Program-made: the position numbers and the translations under genes
Notes under the pieces: generated by a model
Databases searched by the model: none
What the model saw: the letters and a program-made list of their open reading frames with translations, nothing else
Told to the model about the DNA's origin: nothing
In this document: positions 35,058-43,742 of the stretch, piece after piece
Layout: each line of letters begins with the position of its first letter
Numbering within the stretch: position 1 is the stretch's first letter
From: Corynebacterium simulans
GTDB lineage: Bacteria > Actinomycetota > Actinomycetes > Mycobacteriales > Mycobacteriaceae
Length of the DNA stretch: 64,000 nucleotides
NCBI RefSeq assembly: GCF_001586215.1
Contig: NZ_CP014634.1
Location: forward strand, 1,550,001-1,614,000
Direction of reading: 5' to 3'

Positions 35058-36065
35058 ATGCTTGAAACTATGTTTCTTGCACTTAGAGAATTGCGCGCAG
35101 CCCGCGGGCGCTTTGCGCTAATTGGGACCGTGGTCGCGCTCATTACCTTGCTTTTGGTCATGCTCTCTGGGCTCACGGAGGGCCTTAGCAAACAAAACAC
35201 CTCGGCTTTGGAGGCCTTGGGGCATGAGTATGAGCAGGCGAGCTTTAGCACGCAGAAGCCAACTTTTACGGAGTCAGAGATTTACGCGGACGACGTGGTG
35301 CCTGGCAGCGCGCCTTTGGGTACCTCGCAGACCAAGGTGGAGGGCTTCGGTGGCGTGGCCGTACTGGGCCTGCCGGCGGGCGAGCCTATTCCGGGTACCA
35401 AGCAGCAGGTGCCGGCCACGGGAGTGGTGGCCTCGCAAGCGATTACACAGGGAAATTCCGTGGTGATTGGGGATGAGACCTATGCCGTTCGCGCCACCGT
35501 GCCGGATCTGTACTATTCCCACTCGCCGGTGCTGTGGGTTTCCACGCAGACCTGGGCGCAGTTGAGCCACGCGCCTTCCGACGTCGTGGGCACCGCCCTG
35601 CTGCACGCGAACAGCGTTGCCACCGGGCTTCCCACGTCCGTCAGCATGCGCGAGGCCTTAAGCGGCCTGCCCTCCTACAACTCGGAGCGCGGCTCGCTTT
35701 TGACCATGCAGGGCTTCCTGTATGCAATTTCGGCGCTCGTGATGGTGGCTTTCTTGAGCATCTGGACCATGCAGCGCACCCGCGATCTTTCGATTCTGCG
35801 TGCGCTGGGGGCGCGGACGCGCTACCTGCTTGGCGACGCCCTGGCACAATCCGCGCTCATCCTCGCCCTCGGAGTTGGTGTGGGTGCCGCAGTGGGCTGG
35901 GGCCTGGGCGCGCTCGCGCAATCGACGGTGCCTTTTGTGCTCTCGGCGCGCACGATTGCTGCCCCGGCCGCTGGCATGTGGGTACTCGGCATGCTGGGCG
36001 CGGTGCTGGCCACCCGCCGAATCAGCAAAATCAACCCTTTGGATGCGTTGGGAGGACAAGGCTAA
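35058..36065 (+). CDS. hrtB: Haem exporter permease HrtB
   Basis: FtsX/MacB-type permease, about 335 residues: one N-terminal helix (RFALIGTVVALITLLLVMLSG), a large external domain, then three C-terminal helices beginning LYAISALVMVAFLSIW and the RDLSILRALGARTRYLLGDA coupling region. With HrtA it exports toxic haem. Start is uncertain among ATG 35058, ATG 35070 and a leaderless GTG at 35049 (seven bases after TACTAA). Its stop overlaps hrtA by one base (TAATG). Confidence 0.82.
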   Translation: MLETMFLALRELRAARGRFALIGTVVALITLLLVMLSGLTEGLSKQNTSALEALGHEYEQASFSTQKPTFTESEIYADDVVPGSAPLGTSQTKVEGFGGVAVLGLPAGEPIPGTKQQVPATGVVASQAITQGNSVVIGDETYAVRATVPDLYYSHSPVLWVSTQTWAQLSHAPSDVVGTALLHANSVATGLPTSVSMREALSGLPSYNSERGSLLTMQGFLYAISALVMVAFLSIWTMQRTRDLSILRALGARTRYLLGDALAQSALILALGVGVGAAVGWGLGALAQSTVPFVLSARTIAAPAAGMWVLGMLGAVLATRRISKINPLDALGGQG

Positions 36066-36679
36066 TGCTAGAGATTGAAAACGTGACGGTTACCTTCCCC
36101 GATGGCCGCGATCGCGTGGTGGCGCTGGATGACGTCAGCCTGGCCATCAAGCCGGGCCAGCTCATGGCCGTCGTCGGCGAATCCGGCTCCGGTAAGTCCA
36201 CCTTGCTCTCCGTGGCCGCGGGGCTAATCGAGCCCGATAGTGGTCGCGTGCGGGTAAGCGGTGAGCGCGGCATCATCTTCCAGCAATCCAACTTGGTCAG
36301 CTCGCTCAATGCCCTGGATCAACTGCTCATTGTGGACCACATGGCAGGCCGAAAACCTCGCCGTGAAAAGGCGCGGGAGCTGCTTGAGTATGTAGGCCTG
36401 CCTGGGATGGAGGCTCGCCGCATCACCCAGCTTTCTGGCGGTCAGCGCCAGCGCATCAATATCGCGCGCGCCTTGATGGCTGATCCCGAGGTGCTGCTCG
36501 CGGATGAGCCGACGGCGGCGCTGGATTCTGCGCTCTCGCGCGACGTCGCCAAGCTGCTGCGTGACATCACCGATGAACAACAGACCGCAACGATGCTTGT
36601 AACCCATGACCGCAGCCTGCTGGATTTTGCGGACAATGTGGTCACTGTCAAGGACGGAAAATTGGTGTCCGGTAACTAA
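36065..36679 (+). CDS. hrtA: Haem exporter ATPase HrtA
   Basis: ABC ATPase, 204 residues: Walker A GESGSGKSTLL (about 39-49), Q-loop FQQSNLV, signature LSGGQRQRINIARAL, Walker B VLLADEPTAALD and H-loop VTHD. ATG 36065 overlaps the hrtB stop. Short for an ABC protein but normal for HrtA/LolD-like ATPases. Divergence from chrSA identifies the system. Confidence 0.85.
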   Translation: MLEIENVTVTFPDGRDRVVALDDVSLAIKPGQLMAVVGESGSGKSTLLSVAAGLIEPDSGRVRVSGERGIIFQQSNLVSSLNALDQLLIVDHMAGRKPRREKARELLEYVGLPGMEARRITQLSGGQRQRINIARALMADPEVLLADEPTAALDSALSRDVAKLLRDITDEQQTATMLVTHDRSLLDFADNVVTVKDGKLVSGN

Positions 36680-36722
36680 AGTCCTGCAAGCGGGCGCAAA
36701 CGGAGTATTCTGTTTTCCCGTT

Positions 36723-37523
36723 ATGCCGAAAAAGAATCCGCGAGTGCGCGTCACGCCCACCACCTATCCCCGCATGGCGCAATGGACCGGAGTGCATTAC
36801 ACGATGCTTTCTGTGACCATTGCCGCATGCGGTGTATTCATCGTGGCTGCACGACGCATCCGGGGCACTACCAAGGAGACCTTCTATCGGCAGATGACTG
36901 GCTGGGTGATGCTGGTGCTCGGTACGGCATGGACCATCGTCTCCCTGGACCCTTCGCAATTCGACATCCGTGAATCTCTGCCGCTGCACCTGTGCGATAT
37001 TCTGCGCCCAGTGTTGGCGCTCGGTCTGATTACGGGCAATGAGCATGCGCTGACGCTGACCTATTACTGGGGCATCATCTTGAACCCGCAGGCGATTATC
37101 ACCCCAGATGTTATTTATTACTTCGATCCGCGCTGGCTGCGCTTTGCCACCTATTGGTTCTTCCACATCACCGCACTGGCCATTCCGCTGGCGTTGACCT
37201 TCGGCTTGGGCTACCGCCCGACGTGGAAGGGATACCGCTTTGCGGTGGGAGTAACCCCGGTGTGGATGGCCAGCGTCATGGCGGTCAACGCCCGCACAGA
37301 TGGCAACTATGGATTCTTAAACCACGCGCCGGGCAGCCCCTCCATCATCAACCTGCTGGGGCCGTGGCCGTGGTACATCCTCGCCGAGATCGGCGCCGTG
37401 GCAGGTGCCTGGGCTGCGATGACGTGGCCGTGGGAAACCCGTAGGCTGCGCCGCGGCACGGTGGCTGCCGGTGCCAAGGGGCTGTTGCGCCGCTCCGTGC
37501 GCGCCGTGGCAAATAGGCTTTAG
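36723..37523 (+). CDS. TIGR02206 (YwaF-like) integral membrane protein
   Basis: A 266-residue membrane protein with about seven helices; family marks are SLPLHLCDILRPVLALGLIT and LTYYWGIILNPQAIITPD, then HITALAIP. Function unknown. The ATG at 36723 follows TATTCT (36706-36711) by 11 bases; the longer open frame overlaps hrtA. It ends overlapping the convergent nnr gene by 4 bp. Confidence 0.78.
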   Translation: MPKKNPRVRVTPTTYPRMAQWTGVHYTMLSVTIAACGVFIVAARRIRGTTKETFYRQMTGWVMLVLGTAWTIVSLDPSQFDIRESLPLHLCDILRPVLALGLITGNEHALTLTYYWGIILNPQAIITPDVIYYFDPRWLRFATYWFFHITALAIPLALTFGLGYRPTWKGYRFAVGVTPVWMASVMAVNARTDGNYGFLNHAPGSPSIINLLGPWPWYILAEIGAVAGAWAAMTWPWETRRLRRGTVAAGAKGLLRRSVRAVANRL

Positions 37524-39145
37524 CGAGCCATACGCAAAAGCTTGGCGATGGCCCGCGGGATCGCCGCGGCAATCTGCGAAGCCGAGCAGATGGCATAGCC
37601 CTCCGGCGTTTGCGCCGCGATGGCTGCCGCATGGGCATGGATAGCCCCGGCATGCAGGACCTCGGTGATTAGCGCTTCCTGCAGATCGAAGTCAGCCTTC
37701 TTCTCCTGCATCCGCTCATCGAGATGCATCTGTGCGAGGACTGCGCCGAGGATGCCCGCGAGCACGTCGCCTGAACCAGGGGTAGCGGCATAGGAATGGC
37801 CTGCATTGTAGGCATAAATGGGTTGGCCGGGTGCGGTAACCAGGGTATTTCTTCCCTTGAGCAGCACGATGCAGCCCAGTGCCGTGGCGAGCTCCTGCAG
37901 TGGCGCTGCTTTGCCTGATGACAGGTCGAGGTCCTTGTTGAAGGTCGCCTCGTAAAGCTCGGTGAACTCGCCCAGGTGAGGGGTGAGAACCGTGACGGGC
38001 AGGCTTCCCAGGCGGGCGCGCAACTCGGGGTGACGGGCAAGGAGTCGCAGCGCATCGGCATCGATGACGGCCGAGATGAACCCATCGAGTACCTCCGCGA
38101 GCTCCGCTTGGGCCGCAGCGTCAGTGCCGCGTCCTGGGCCCACGACGATGGCCTGGGCGTGACCTGCTGAGTCAAGATTTGGGTGAACCACGAGTTCCGG
38201 CAGGAGCGAGGTGATGGAGCGGTCTCCGATAAAGCGCACCATGGCCGGGCTGGTGCGCACTGCCGCGGTGGCTGCCAAGATGCCAGCTCCGGGATAGGTG
38301 TCGCTGCCTGCGGCAATAGTGACCACGCCACCGGAATATTTATCGGAGGAAATTCCTGGGGTGGGATCAACGATTGGTCCGGTACAGCCAACCGGGCGCG
38401 GGTGCGTGGCGATGCCGTGGGCGGTCTCGATGTTGCCGGGGCGCCACGCATATGCGGATTCTAGGGTGGGCTCGTTGGCGATGTGCCCGGCCGGTTGCGC
38501 GAGCGATTCGAGCATCGCGCTAAACGACGTCGCGCCGGGCAGCGTTAAGTCCGCCAGCACTACTTGGCCGCATTCGGCCGCAAGCACATGACCCATGCGT
38601 GCCCAACCGAAAGTTACGGTGACGTCAGCATGCACTGCGCCTTTGCGGGCGGCTACGCCGGTGTCCGCATTAATGCCAGTGGGCATATCGACCGCGAGCA
38701 CCGGAATTCCTGCTGCCTGCTCGTAGACCTCCAGCGCCTGGCCGCTGAGCCCGCGTCCGGAACCGAGGCCAGCCACGGCGTCGATAAGCAAGCCCGTGTC
38801 ATCGGGCAGGGAAGCGGTGGAATTAGGAGTGGACCCACTTTTTAGAACCTCGCCGCCGGCTTCCTCGAACGCAGCAAGAGCGGTTGTGTGGCAGGTCTCG
38901 GGTACGAGGGCTGTGACGGCGTGTCCCTGCTGGGCGAGGAGTGCACCGGCGAAAAGGCCGTCGCCGCCGTTGCCACCGCTGCCTGCCAGAATCATCATGC
39001 GGCCTGGGTGCGCGGCGAGCATTACCGCGGCGGCATCGGCCACCGCGTGGGCGGCTAATTGCATGAGCTGGTCTGGATAGCTCTGCTGGGCGAGCAGGCG
39101 CTCCTCGGCAGCGCGGACGGCGTCGACGGAAAAGGCATATCGCAT
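37520..39145 (-). CDS. nnr: Bifunctional NAD(P)H-hydrate epimerase / ADP-dependent dehydratase
   Basis: Repairs hydrated NAD(P)H. 541 residues: YjeF N-terminal epimerase domain (about 1-215; MILAGSGGNGGDGLFAGALL, DAVAGLGSGRGL, AVDMPTGINADTG) and a C-terminal ribokinase-like dehydratase (VVGPGRGTDAAAQ, VTVLTPHLGEFTELY, TPGSGDVLAGILGAVLAQ). I start at ATG 39145, where the domain begins and where TATTTT lies seven bases upstream; the longer frame from 39304 runs into nei. Confidence 0.93.
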   Translation of the reverse strand: MRYAFSVDAVRAAEERLLAQQSYPDQLMQLAAHAVADAAAVMLAAHPGRMMILAGSGGNGGDGLFAGALLAQQGHAVTALVPETCHTTALAAFEEAGGEVLKSGSTPNSTASLPDDTGLLIDAVAGLGSGRGLSGQALEVYEQAAGIPVLAVDMPTGINADTGVAARKGAVHADVTVTFGWARMGHVLAAECGQVVLADLTLPGATSFSAMLESLAQPAGHIANEPTLESAYAWRPGNIETAHGIATHPRPVGCTGPIVDPTPGISSDKYSGGVVTIAAGSDTYPGAGILAATAAVRTSPAMVRFIGDRSITSLLPELVVHPNLDSAGHAQAIVVGPGRGTDAAAQAELAEVLDGFISAVIDADALRLLARHPELRARLGSLPVTVLTPHLGEFTELYEATFNKDLDLSSGKAAPLQELATALGCIVLLKGRNTLVTAPGQPIYAYNAGHSYAATPGSGDVLAGILGAVLAQMHLDERMQEKKADFDLQEALITEVLHAGAIHAHAAAIAAQTPEGYAICSASQIAAAIPRAIAKLLRMAR

Positions 39146-39167
39146 GCCGTCCAAAATACCCGCCTGC

Positions 39168-39986
39168 TTAGGCTGGAGCGTTCTGGCAGGTAGGGCACCA
39201 GAACAGGTTCCTGCCTTCGAGCTTCTTTTCTGCGATGGGCTCGCCGCAGATATAACAAGGCATGCCGGCGCGGCGGTAGACATAAACCTCGCCGCCGTGG
39301 TCATCCTTGCGTGGCGCGCGGCCCATGGCCTCTGGCGTGTGCTCCGGGCGGACCGTGTCGATGCGGGCGGTGGGCACGCCGGCGCGCATGAGTTCTACCA
39401 GGTCCTCCCAGATGACATCGAATTCGTGGCGGTCCAGTTCATTGCCGGCAATAAAAGGTGAGATGTTCTGGCGGAATAAAACCTCGGCGCGGTAGATGTT
39501 GCCGACTCCGGCAAAGAGATGCTGATCCATCAGCAAGGAGCCGATGCTGCGGCTCGACCTGTGCACCCGCGGCCAAAGGTCGGCCGGTGATGCGTCCTCG
39601 CGGATGGGGTCCTGGCCAATCTTGGCGAGCGCGACGTCATACTCAGCATCCGTAATGAGCCGGCACCACTGCGGCCCGCGGAGGTTGGCAGCTAGGTCAT
39701 CGCTTTCGACGCGCAGGCGAATCTGGCCCCAGACATCGTCCAAAGGCTCAAAGCGCAAGCTGCCGATCAACCCGAGGTGAATATAGATGATGTGCTCTGG
39801 CGCATCGGCGGAAAAGTGCATAAAGAGGTGCTTGCCGCGCGCTTCGGCGAAATCGAGCTGCGTCCCATCGAGCATGGCTGCTTCCGCCGCAAAGCGGCCT
39901 TGCGGACTCGTGACGCGCAGCGGCCCACCCCGGAATTCACGGTTGAGGCGCTGTGCAAGGTGATGGATGATGTGGCCTTCGGGCAT
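39168..39986 (-). CDS. nei: Fpg/Nei-family DNA glycosylase (endonuclease VIII-like)
   Basis: Removes oxidised bases. 272 residues. Proline 2 and Glu3 of MPEGHIIHHLAQ are catalytic, which fixes the start at ATG 39986. H2TH region SLLMDQHLFAGVGNIYRAEVLF and C-terminal zinc finger CYICGEPI ... FWCPTCQ are intact. TAGACT lies seven bases before the ATG, so the mRNA is probably leaderless. Which of Nei1/Nei2 it represents is not determined. Confidence 0.92.
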   Translation of the reverse strand: MPEGHIIHHLAQRLNREFRGGPLRVTSPQGRFAAEAAMLDGTQLDFAEARGKHLFMHFSADAPEHIIYIHLGLIGSLRFEPLDDVWGQIRLRVESDDLAANLRGPQWCRLITDAEYDVALAKIGQDPIREDASPADLWPRVHRSSRSIGSLLMDQHLFAGVGNIYRAEVLFRQNISPFIAGNELDRHEFDVIWEDLVELMRAGVPTARIDTVRPEHTPEAMGRAPRKDDHGGEVYVYRRAGMPCYICGEPIAEKKLEGRNLFWCPTCQNAPA

Positions 39987-40040
39987 GGGGATAAGTCTAT
40001 TGCATGTGCTGCGAAGAAAACCTAAGGATAAAACGGACAT

Positions 40041-40347
40041 TATTCCCGTTTGGAATGTGGGATTGAAGTGCGAAGACGAGACTTAAACGTTCATTTTCTG
40101 CTTTAAAGGTCTAGGTTAAATAGACGAAAGTTAACATAATAAACATTTATCTAATTTGTTGCTTAGACTATATCGTGACCATATTTGATAAAGATTGACC
40201 CGAATGTATAGCGATCCGTTTCACATTTATTTTTCTTCCGGGTTAATTGGACTAGAAAGTGCCAGCACATGGCGCTAAATTTTTATAAAGTTAGGATTGG
40301 TTGATGAATTTCTTTATCAGATTTTTGTCCGATTGGCTTTGAAAACG
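40041..40347. other. AT-rich intergenic stretch before the small RNA gene
   Basis: About 300 bases without a credible gene, visibly richer in A and T than the surroundings (many TTTAAA, TTTAT, ATAAT runs). It separates nei from the candidate small RNA promoter. It may hold regulator sites or bind an AT-specific nucleoid protein; I see no clear repeat. Confidence 0.5.
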
Positions 40348-40375
40348 TTGACTTTGAAACCGCCGTTGATATGCT
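40348..40375 (+). promoter_or_regulatory. Promoter of candidate small RNA
   Basis: -35 TTGACT (40348-40353), 16-bp spacer, -10 TATGCT (40370-40375): the best-looking housekeeping promoter in this part of the window. No gene start lies within 300 bases, so it appears to serve the structured RNA that follows. Confidence 0.7.
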
Positions 40376-40381
40376 TCGCAT

Positions 40382-40558
40382 GGGTGTATCTACTGGTGAG
40401 TGATAGATCCAACCGCTGCGCATGTAGGGGTGCGCGGCGGCTATAGTCAGGTGGGTGGGACTGCCTGGCTATAGAGGGTGAGGGCTTGTTCCACACCCTT
40501 AGAGAGACAGGTAACGCCTGGGCCCATCCTTTCCAGGGCCCAGGCGTTACTCGTATGT
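40382..40558 (+). ncRNA. Candidate structured small RNA (about 175 nt)
   Basis: Between a strong promoter and a strong terminator the sequence folds into consecutive hairpins. H1: CCGCTGCGCA (40413-40422) with TGCGCGGCGG (40431-40440), loop TGTAGGGG. H2: CTATAGTCAGG (40441-40451) with CCTGGCTATAG (40464-40474), loop TGGGTGGGACTG. H3: AGGGTG (40475-40480) with CACCCT (40494-40499). A weaker ATCTA/TAGAT hairpin precedes H1. Three loops are G-rich, whereas the terminator loop (ATCCTTTCCA) is pyrimidine-rich. No open frame of more than a few codons. It could instead be a leader with attenuator for the DUF1846 gene 140 bp further on. I do not match it to a known family. Confidence 0.65.
40511..40558 (+). 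terminator. Strong intrinsic terminator
   Basis: GTAACGCCTGGGCCC (40511-40525) pairs perfectly with GGGCCCAGGCGTTAC (40536-40550) around a 10-base loop, followed by TCGTATGTTTT. Confidence 0.85.
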
Positions 40559-40698
40559 TTTAGCCGGCGTCGTCAGTGCGGTTTCTTGCGGTGTGATGCC
40601 GTGGCAGGGCGTATGAGTAAACACAGTTCTTTCGAGTAAAATCCAATCCAAAAGATCCAGCCCGGTTGCGGGGATTGTCTATGGCGGAAGGCCTTTAA

Positions 40699-42195
40699 AT
40701 GACGCGTTTGCTTGGTTTTGACCGTGAGAAGTACATCGAGATGCAGTCGGAGCACATTCATGCACGGCGCGGAGAAATCGGTGGCAAACTCTACTTGGAG
40801 ATGGGCGGCAAGCTCTTTGATGACATGCACGCCTCCCGCGTGCTGCCGGGCTTTACTCCAGACAACAAGATCGCCATGCTTGAGCGCATCAAAGACGATG
40901 TCGAGATTCTCATCTGCATCAACGCCAAGGACATTGAGCGCCAGAAGATGCGCGCTGACCTCGGAATCCTCTACGAAGATGACGTCTTGCGCTTGGTCGA
41001 CGTCTTCCGTGGACGTGGCTTCCTAGTAAACAACATCGTTATGACCCAGCTGGAAGATGGCAACAGCCAAGCTGAGGCCTTCATTGACCGCCTGGAGCGC
41101 CTTGGCCTGAGCGTTGCACGTCACCGCGTTATCCCGGGATACCCTTCGAATACAGATCTCATCGTTTCTGAGGAAGGCCTTGGCCGGAACGAGTACGCGG
41201 AAACCACGCGTGACCTGGTTGTCGTCACTGCGCCGGGTCCAGGCTCAGGCAAGCTGGCGACCGCCCTATCGCAGGTCTACCACGAGCACCAGCGCGGTGT
41301 GCAGGCTGGATACGCCAAGTTTGAGACCTTCCCTATCTGGAACCTGCCGCTCGATCACCCAGTGAACCTGGCTTACGAGGCCGCAACCGTTGACCTCAAC
41401 GACGCAAACGTCATCGACCACTTCCACTTAAGCGCCTACGGCGAGTCCACGGTGAACTACAACCGCGATGTCGAGGCCTTCCCGCTGCTTAAGACCCTCC
41501 TGGAGAAGCTGACCGGCAACACCCCGTACCAGTCCCCAACGGATATGGGCGTCAACATGGCTGGCTTCTGCATCACCGATGACGAAGTCTGCCGTGAGGC
41601 CTCCAAACAGGAGATTATTCGTCGCTACTTCAAGGCTTTGGTGGAAGAGGCGCGCCTCGGCTTGGATTCCACGCAGTCCGAGCGCGCGGCCGTCGTCATG
41701 GCGAAGGCAGGCATTAAGTCTGATGACCGCCCGGTAGTAGTGCCGGCGCGCAAGCGTGCCGCGGAAACTGACGAGCCGGCCTCTGCGCTGCAGCTTGCCG
41801 ACGGCACCATCATCACCGGCCGCACTTCTGAGCTGCTGGGCTGCTCCGCTGCGATGCTGCTCAATGCACTTAAGCATCTAGCCGGCATCGATGATGAGAT
41901 CCACCTGCTGAGTCCAGAGGCCATCGAACCGATCCAGAAGCTCAAGACCGAGTATCTGGGTTCGCGTAACCCGCGCCTGCACACCGACGAGGTGCTCATC
42001 GCTCTTTCCGCCTCCGCTGCGAAGGACGAGAACGCTCGCCGCGCAATGGCGGAACTAAAGCAGCTGGCAGGTTGTGACGTTCACACCACCACCATCTTGG
42101 GCTCGGTGGATGAGGGAATCTTCCGCAATTTGGGCGTGCTCGTGACCTCCGATCCGGTCTTTGCACGTAAGCAGGCGCTTTACCAGAAGCGCTAA
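40699..42195 (+). CDS. DUF1846 domain-containing protein
   Basis: A 498-residue cytosolic protein that matches the DUF1846 family along its length: N-terminal [34 protein letters not shown], a loop [18 protein letters not shown] reminiscent of a nucleotide-binding loop, and [13 protein letters not shown]. Function unknown. Ribosome site GGAAGG eight bases before ATG 40699. A possible structured RNA lies upstream. Confidence 0.88.
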   Translation: MTRLLGFDREKYIEMQSEHIHARRGEIGGKLYLEMGGKLFDDMHASRVLPGFTPDNKIAMLERIKDDVEILICINAKDIERQKMRADLGILYEDDVLRLVDVFRGRGFLVNNIVMTQLEDGNSQAEAFIDRLERLGLSVARHRVIPGYPSNTDLIVSEEGLGRNEYAETTRDLVVVTAPGPGSGKLATALSQVYHEHQRGVQAGYAKFETFPIWNLPLDHPVNLAYEAATVDLNDANVIDHFHLSAYGESTVNYNRDVEAFPLLKTLLEKLTGNTPYQSPTDMGVNMAGFCITDDEVCREASKQEIIRRYFKALVEEARLGLDSTQSERAAVVMAKAGIKSDDRPVVVPARKRAAETDEPASALQLADGTIITGRTSELLGCSAAMLLNALKHLAGIDDEIHLLSPEAIEPIQKLKTEYLGSRNPRLHTDEVLIALSASAAKDENARRAMAELKQLAGCDVHTTTILGSVDEGIFRNLGVLVTSDPVFARKQALYQKR

Positions 42196-42240
42196 ACCCA
42201 AAGATTTTCGGGAAATTTAGGAAGAGCAACAGCTCACGCC

Positions 42241-42246
42241 TACAAT
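42241..42246 (+). promoter_or_regulatory. -10 box of trhO (leaderless)
   Basis: TACAAT is seven bases before the GTG start at 42254, with no ribosome site; a clear leaderless arrangement. Confidence 0.6.
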
Positions 42247-42253
42247 CGATGGC

Positions 42254-43192
42254 GTGAGCCTCAGCAAGATTCTCCTTTATTACTGCTTTACCCCAATCAG
42301 CGATCCCACTGCCATCATGTTGTGGCAGCGTAACCTGTGCGAAAAGCTCGGGCTGAAGGGCCGCATCCTCATCTCCGAGCACGGAATTAACGGCACCGTC
42401 GGTGGTGACATGGATGCTTGTAAGCGCTATGTCCGTGAGACCCGCGAGTACCCGGGCTTTAAAAAGATGGAATTCAAGTGGTCCGAGGGTAGTGCCGATG
42501 ATTTCCCACGCCTGTCCGTGAAGGTTCGCGACGAAATCGTGGCATTCGGCGCGCCCGGTGAGCTGAAGGTGGATGAGAACGGCGTCGTCGGTGGCGGCGT
42601 GCACCTGAAGCCAGAGCAGGTCAACGAGCTGGTTAAGGAGCGCGGCGACGAAGTCGTCTTCTTCGATGGCCGCAACGCCATGGAAGCTGAGATCGGCAAG
42701 TTCAAAAACGCTGTCGTCCCAGATGTTAAGACCACCCATGATTTCATCGAGGAAATCGAGTCCGGCAAGTATGACTGGATGAAGGATAAGCCAGTCGTTT
42801 CCTATTGCACTGGCGGCATTCGTTGCGAGATTCTTTCTTCCCTGATGAAGAATCGTGGTTTCAAAGAGGTCTATCAGATAGACGGCGGCATCGTCCGCTA
42901 TGGCGAGAAATTCGGCAACGACGGTCTCTGGGAAGGCTCCCTCTACGTCTTTGACAAGCGCATGCATCACGAATTTGGGCAGGGCCTGCAAGATCCAGGT
43001 TTTATCCAGCTTGGTCACTGCGTGCATTGCGGCAATGCCACCAACACCTTCCATAACTGTATCAACGAGGACACCTGCCGCAAGCAGGTGCTTATCTGTG
43101 ATGACTGCATCCAGAAGGTAGAAACCCAGCACTGTGGGCGTCCAGATTGCGCGGAAGTAGCCGTAGCCGCGGCGCAAGGCGCAGCTCAGTAA
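42254..43192 (+). CDS. trhO: tRNA uridine(34) hydroxylase TrhO (rhodanese family)
   Basis: Oxygen-dependent hydroxylation of U34 in tRNA, making ho5U. 312 residues: N-terminal UPF0176 domain ([23 protein letters not shown]), rhodanese domain with active cysteine in [12 protein letters not shown], and a C-terminal cysteine-rich region (HCVHCGN ... NCINEDTC ... CDDC). Start GTG 42254. Confidence 0.92.
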   Translation: MSLSKILLYYCFTPISDPTAIMLWQRNLCEKLGLKGRILISEHGINGTVGGDMDACKRYVRETREYPGFKKMEFKWSEGSADDFPRLSVKVRDEIVAFGAPGELKVDENGVVGGGVHLKPEQVNELVKERGDEVVFFDGRNAMEAEIGKFKNAVVPDVKTTHDFIEEIESGKYDWMKDKPVVSYCTGGIRCEILSSLMKNRGFKEVYQIDGGIVRYGEKFGNDGLWEGSLYVFDKRMHHEFGQGLQDPGFIQLGHCVHCGNATNTFHNCINEDTCRKQVLICDDCIQKVETQHCGRPDCAEVAVAAAQGAAQ

Positions 43193-43195
43193 CCA

Positions 43196-43218
43196 GCTGG
43201 AACCTGCAAGGTTCCAGC
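43196..43218. terminator. Bidirectional terminator trhO / membrane protein
   Basis: GCTGGAACC (43196-43204) and GGTTCCAGC (43210-43218), perfect 9-bp stem with 5-base loop, followed by a pyrimidine-rich CTCTCCTTTCCC, between convergent genes. Confidence 0.7.
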
Positions 43219-43241
43219 CTCTCCTTTCCCTCGGGGAACGG

Positions 43242-43718
43242 TTAGCCCAGCGGAACCAACAAGATTTGAATGTCGGTGATGCACCACAGCATGAAGTTGC
43301 AGGCCATTACCCAGAAAATTGCCATCCAGGAGCGCCAGCGCAGATAGCGTTTGAGCTTGCGCACCATGATGACGGCGGTGCCCACCATTCCCAGGAACGG
43401 GATGATGACGGTGGTCAGTGCAAAGAAGCGGCGCTGGCCTTCGGTGCACAGCCAGGTGGCAAGCTGGGCGTCGCAAAGCGCCCCGCCCTGGGAGCGGGTA
43501 ATTAGTGCCACCACAAATGCGTAGAGGCCGGAAAGCAGCAGCACAGCGACCATGAACCAGATAGCCTGCCGGGAAGAGCGGCGGTTGGCTGCAGCTACCG
43601 CTAGGGGATCTGGCTCATCCGCGAGCTCATCGAAAGAGCTTGGCTCCGGGCGCCGCAGGTTGGCGTAGTCGGCATCAGTTGTCAGATCGTTTTCCGGATG
43701 CTCAGGCTGGAGATTCAT
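43242..43718 (-). CDS. Small conserved membrane protein
   Basis: A 158-residue protein that I do not recognise. The first 47 residues are soluble and acidic ([18 protein letters not shown] at the end); then three predicted helices around residues 50-70, 98-118 and 130-155, with a cysteine pair ([10 protein letters not shown]) in the external loop. TAGACT seven bases before ATG 43718 predicts a leaderless transcript. Confidence 0.65.
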   Translation of the reverse strand: MNLQPEHPENDLTTDADYANLRRPEPSSFDELADEPDPLAVAAANRRSSRQAIWFMVAVLLLSGLYAFVVALITRSQGGALCDAQLATWLCTEGQRRFFALTTVIIPFLGMVGTAVIMVRKLKRYLRWRSWMAIFWVMACNFMLWCITDIQILLVPLG

Positions 43719-43742
43719 AGGCCAAAGTCTAGTCGCCGTGGA

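Noticed and set aside
40382..40558. T-box or other known riboswitch
   Set aside because: GGTGGGACTG looks superficially like part of a T-box, but it is in a loop far from the terminator and no specifier stem is present.
40573..40830. 85-codon minus-strand frame near the small RNA
   Set aside because: Overlaps the DUF1846 start and its promoter region; no ribosome site or similarity.
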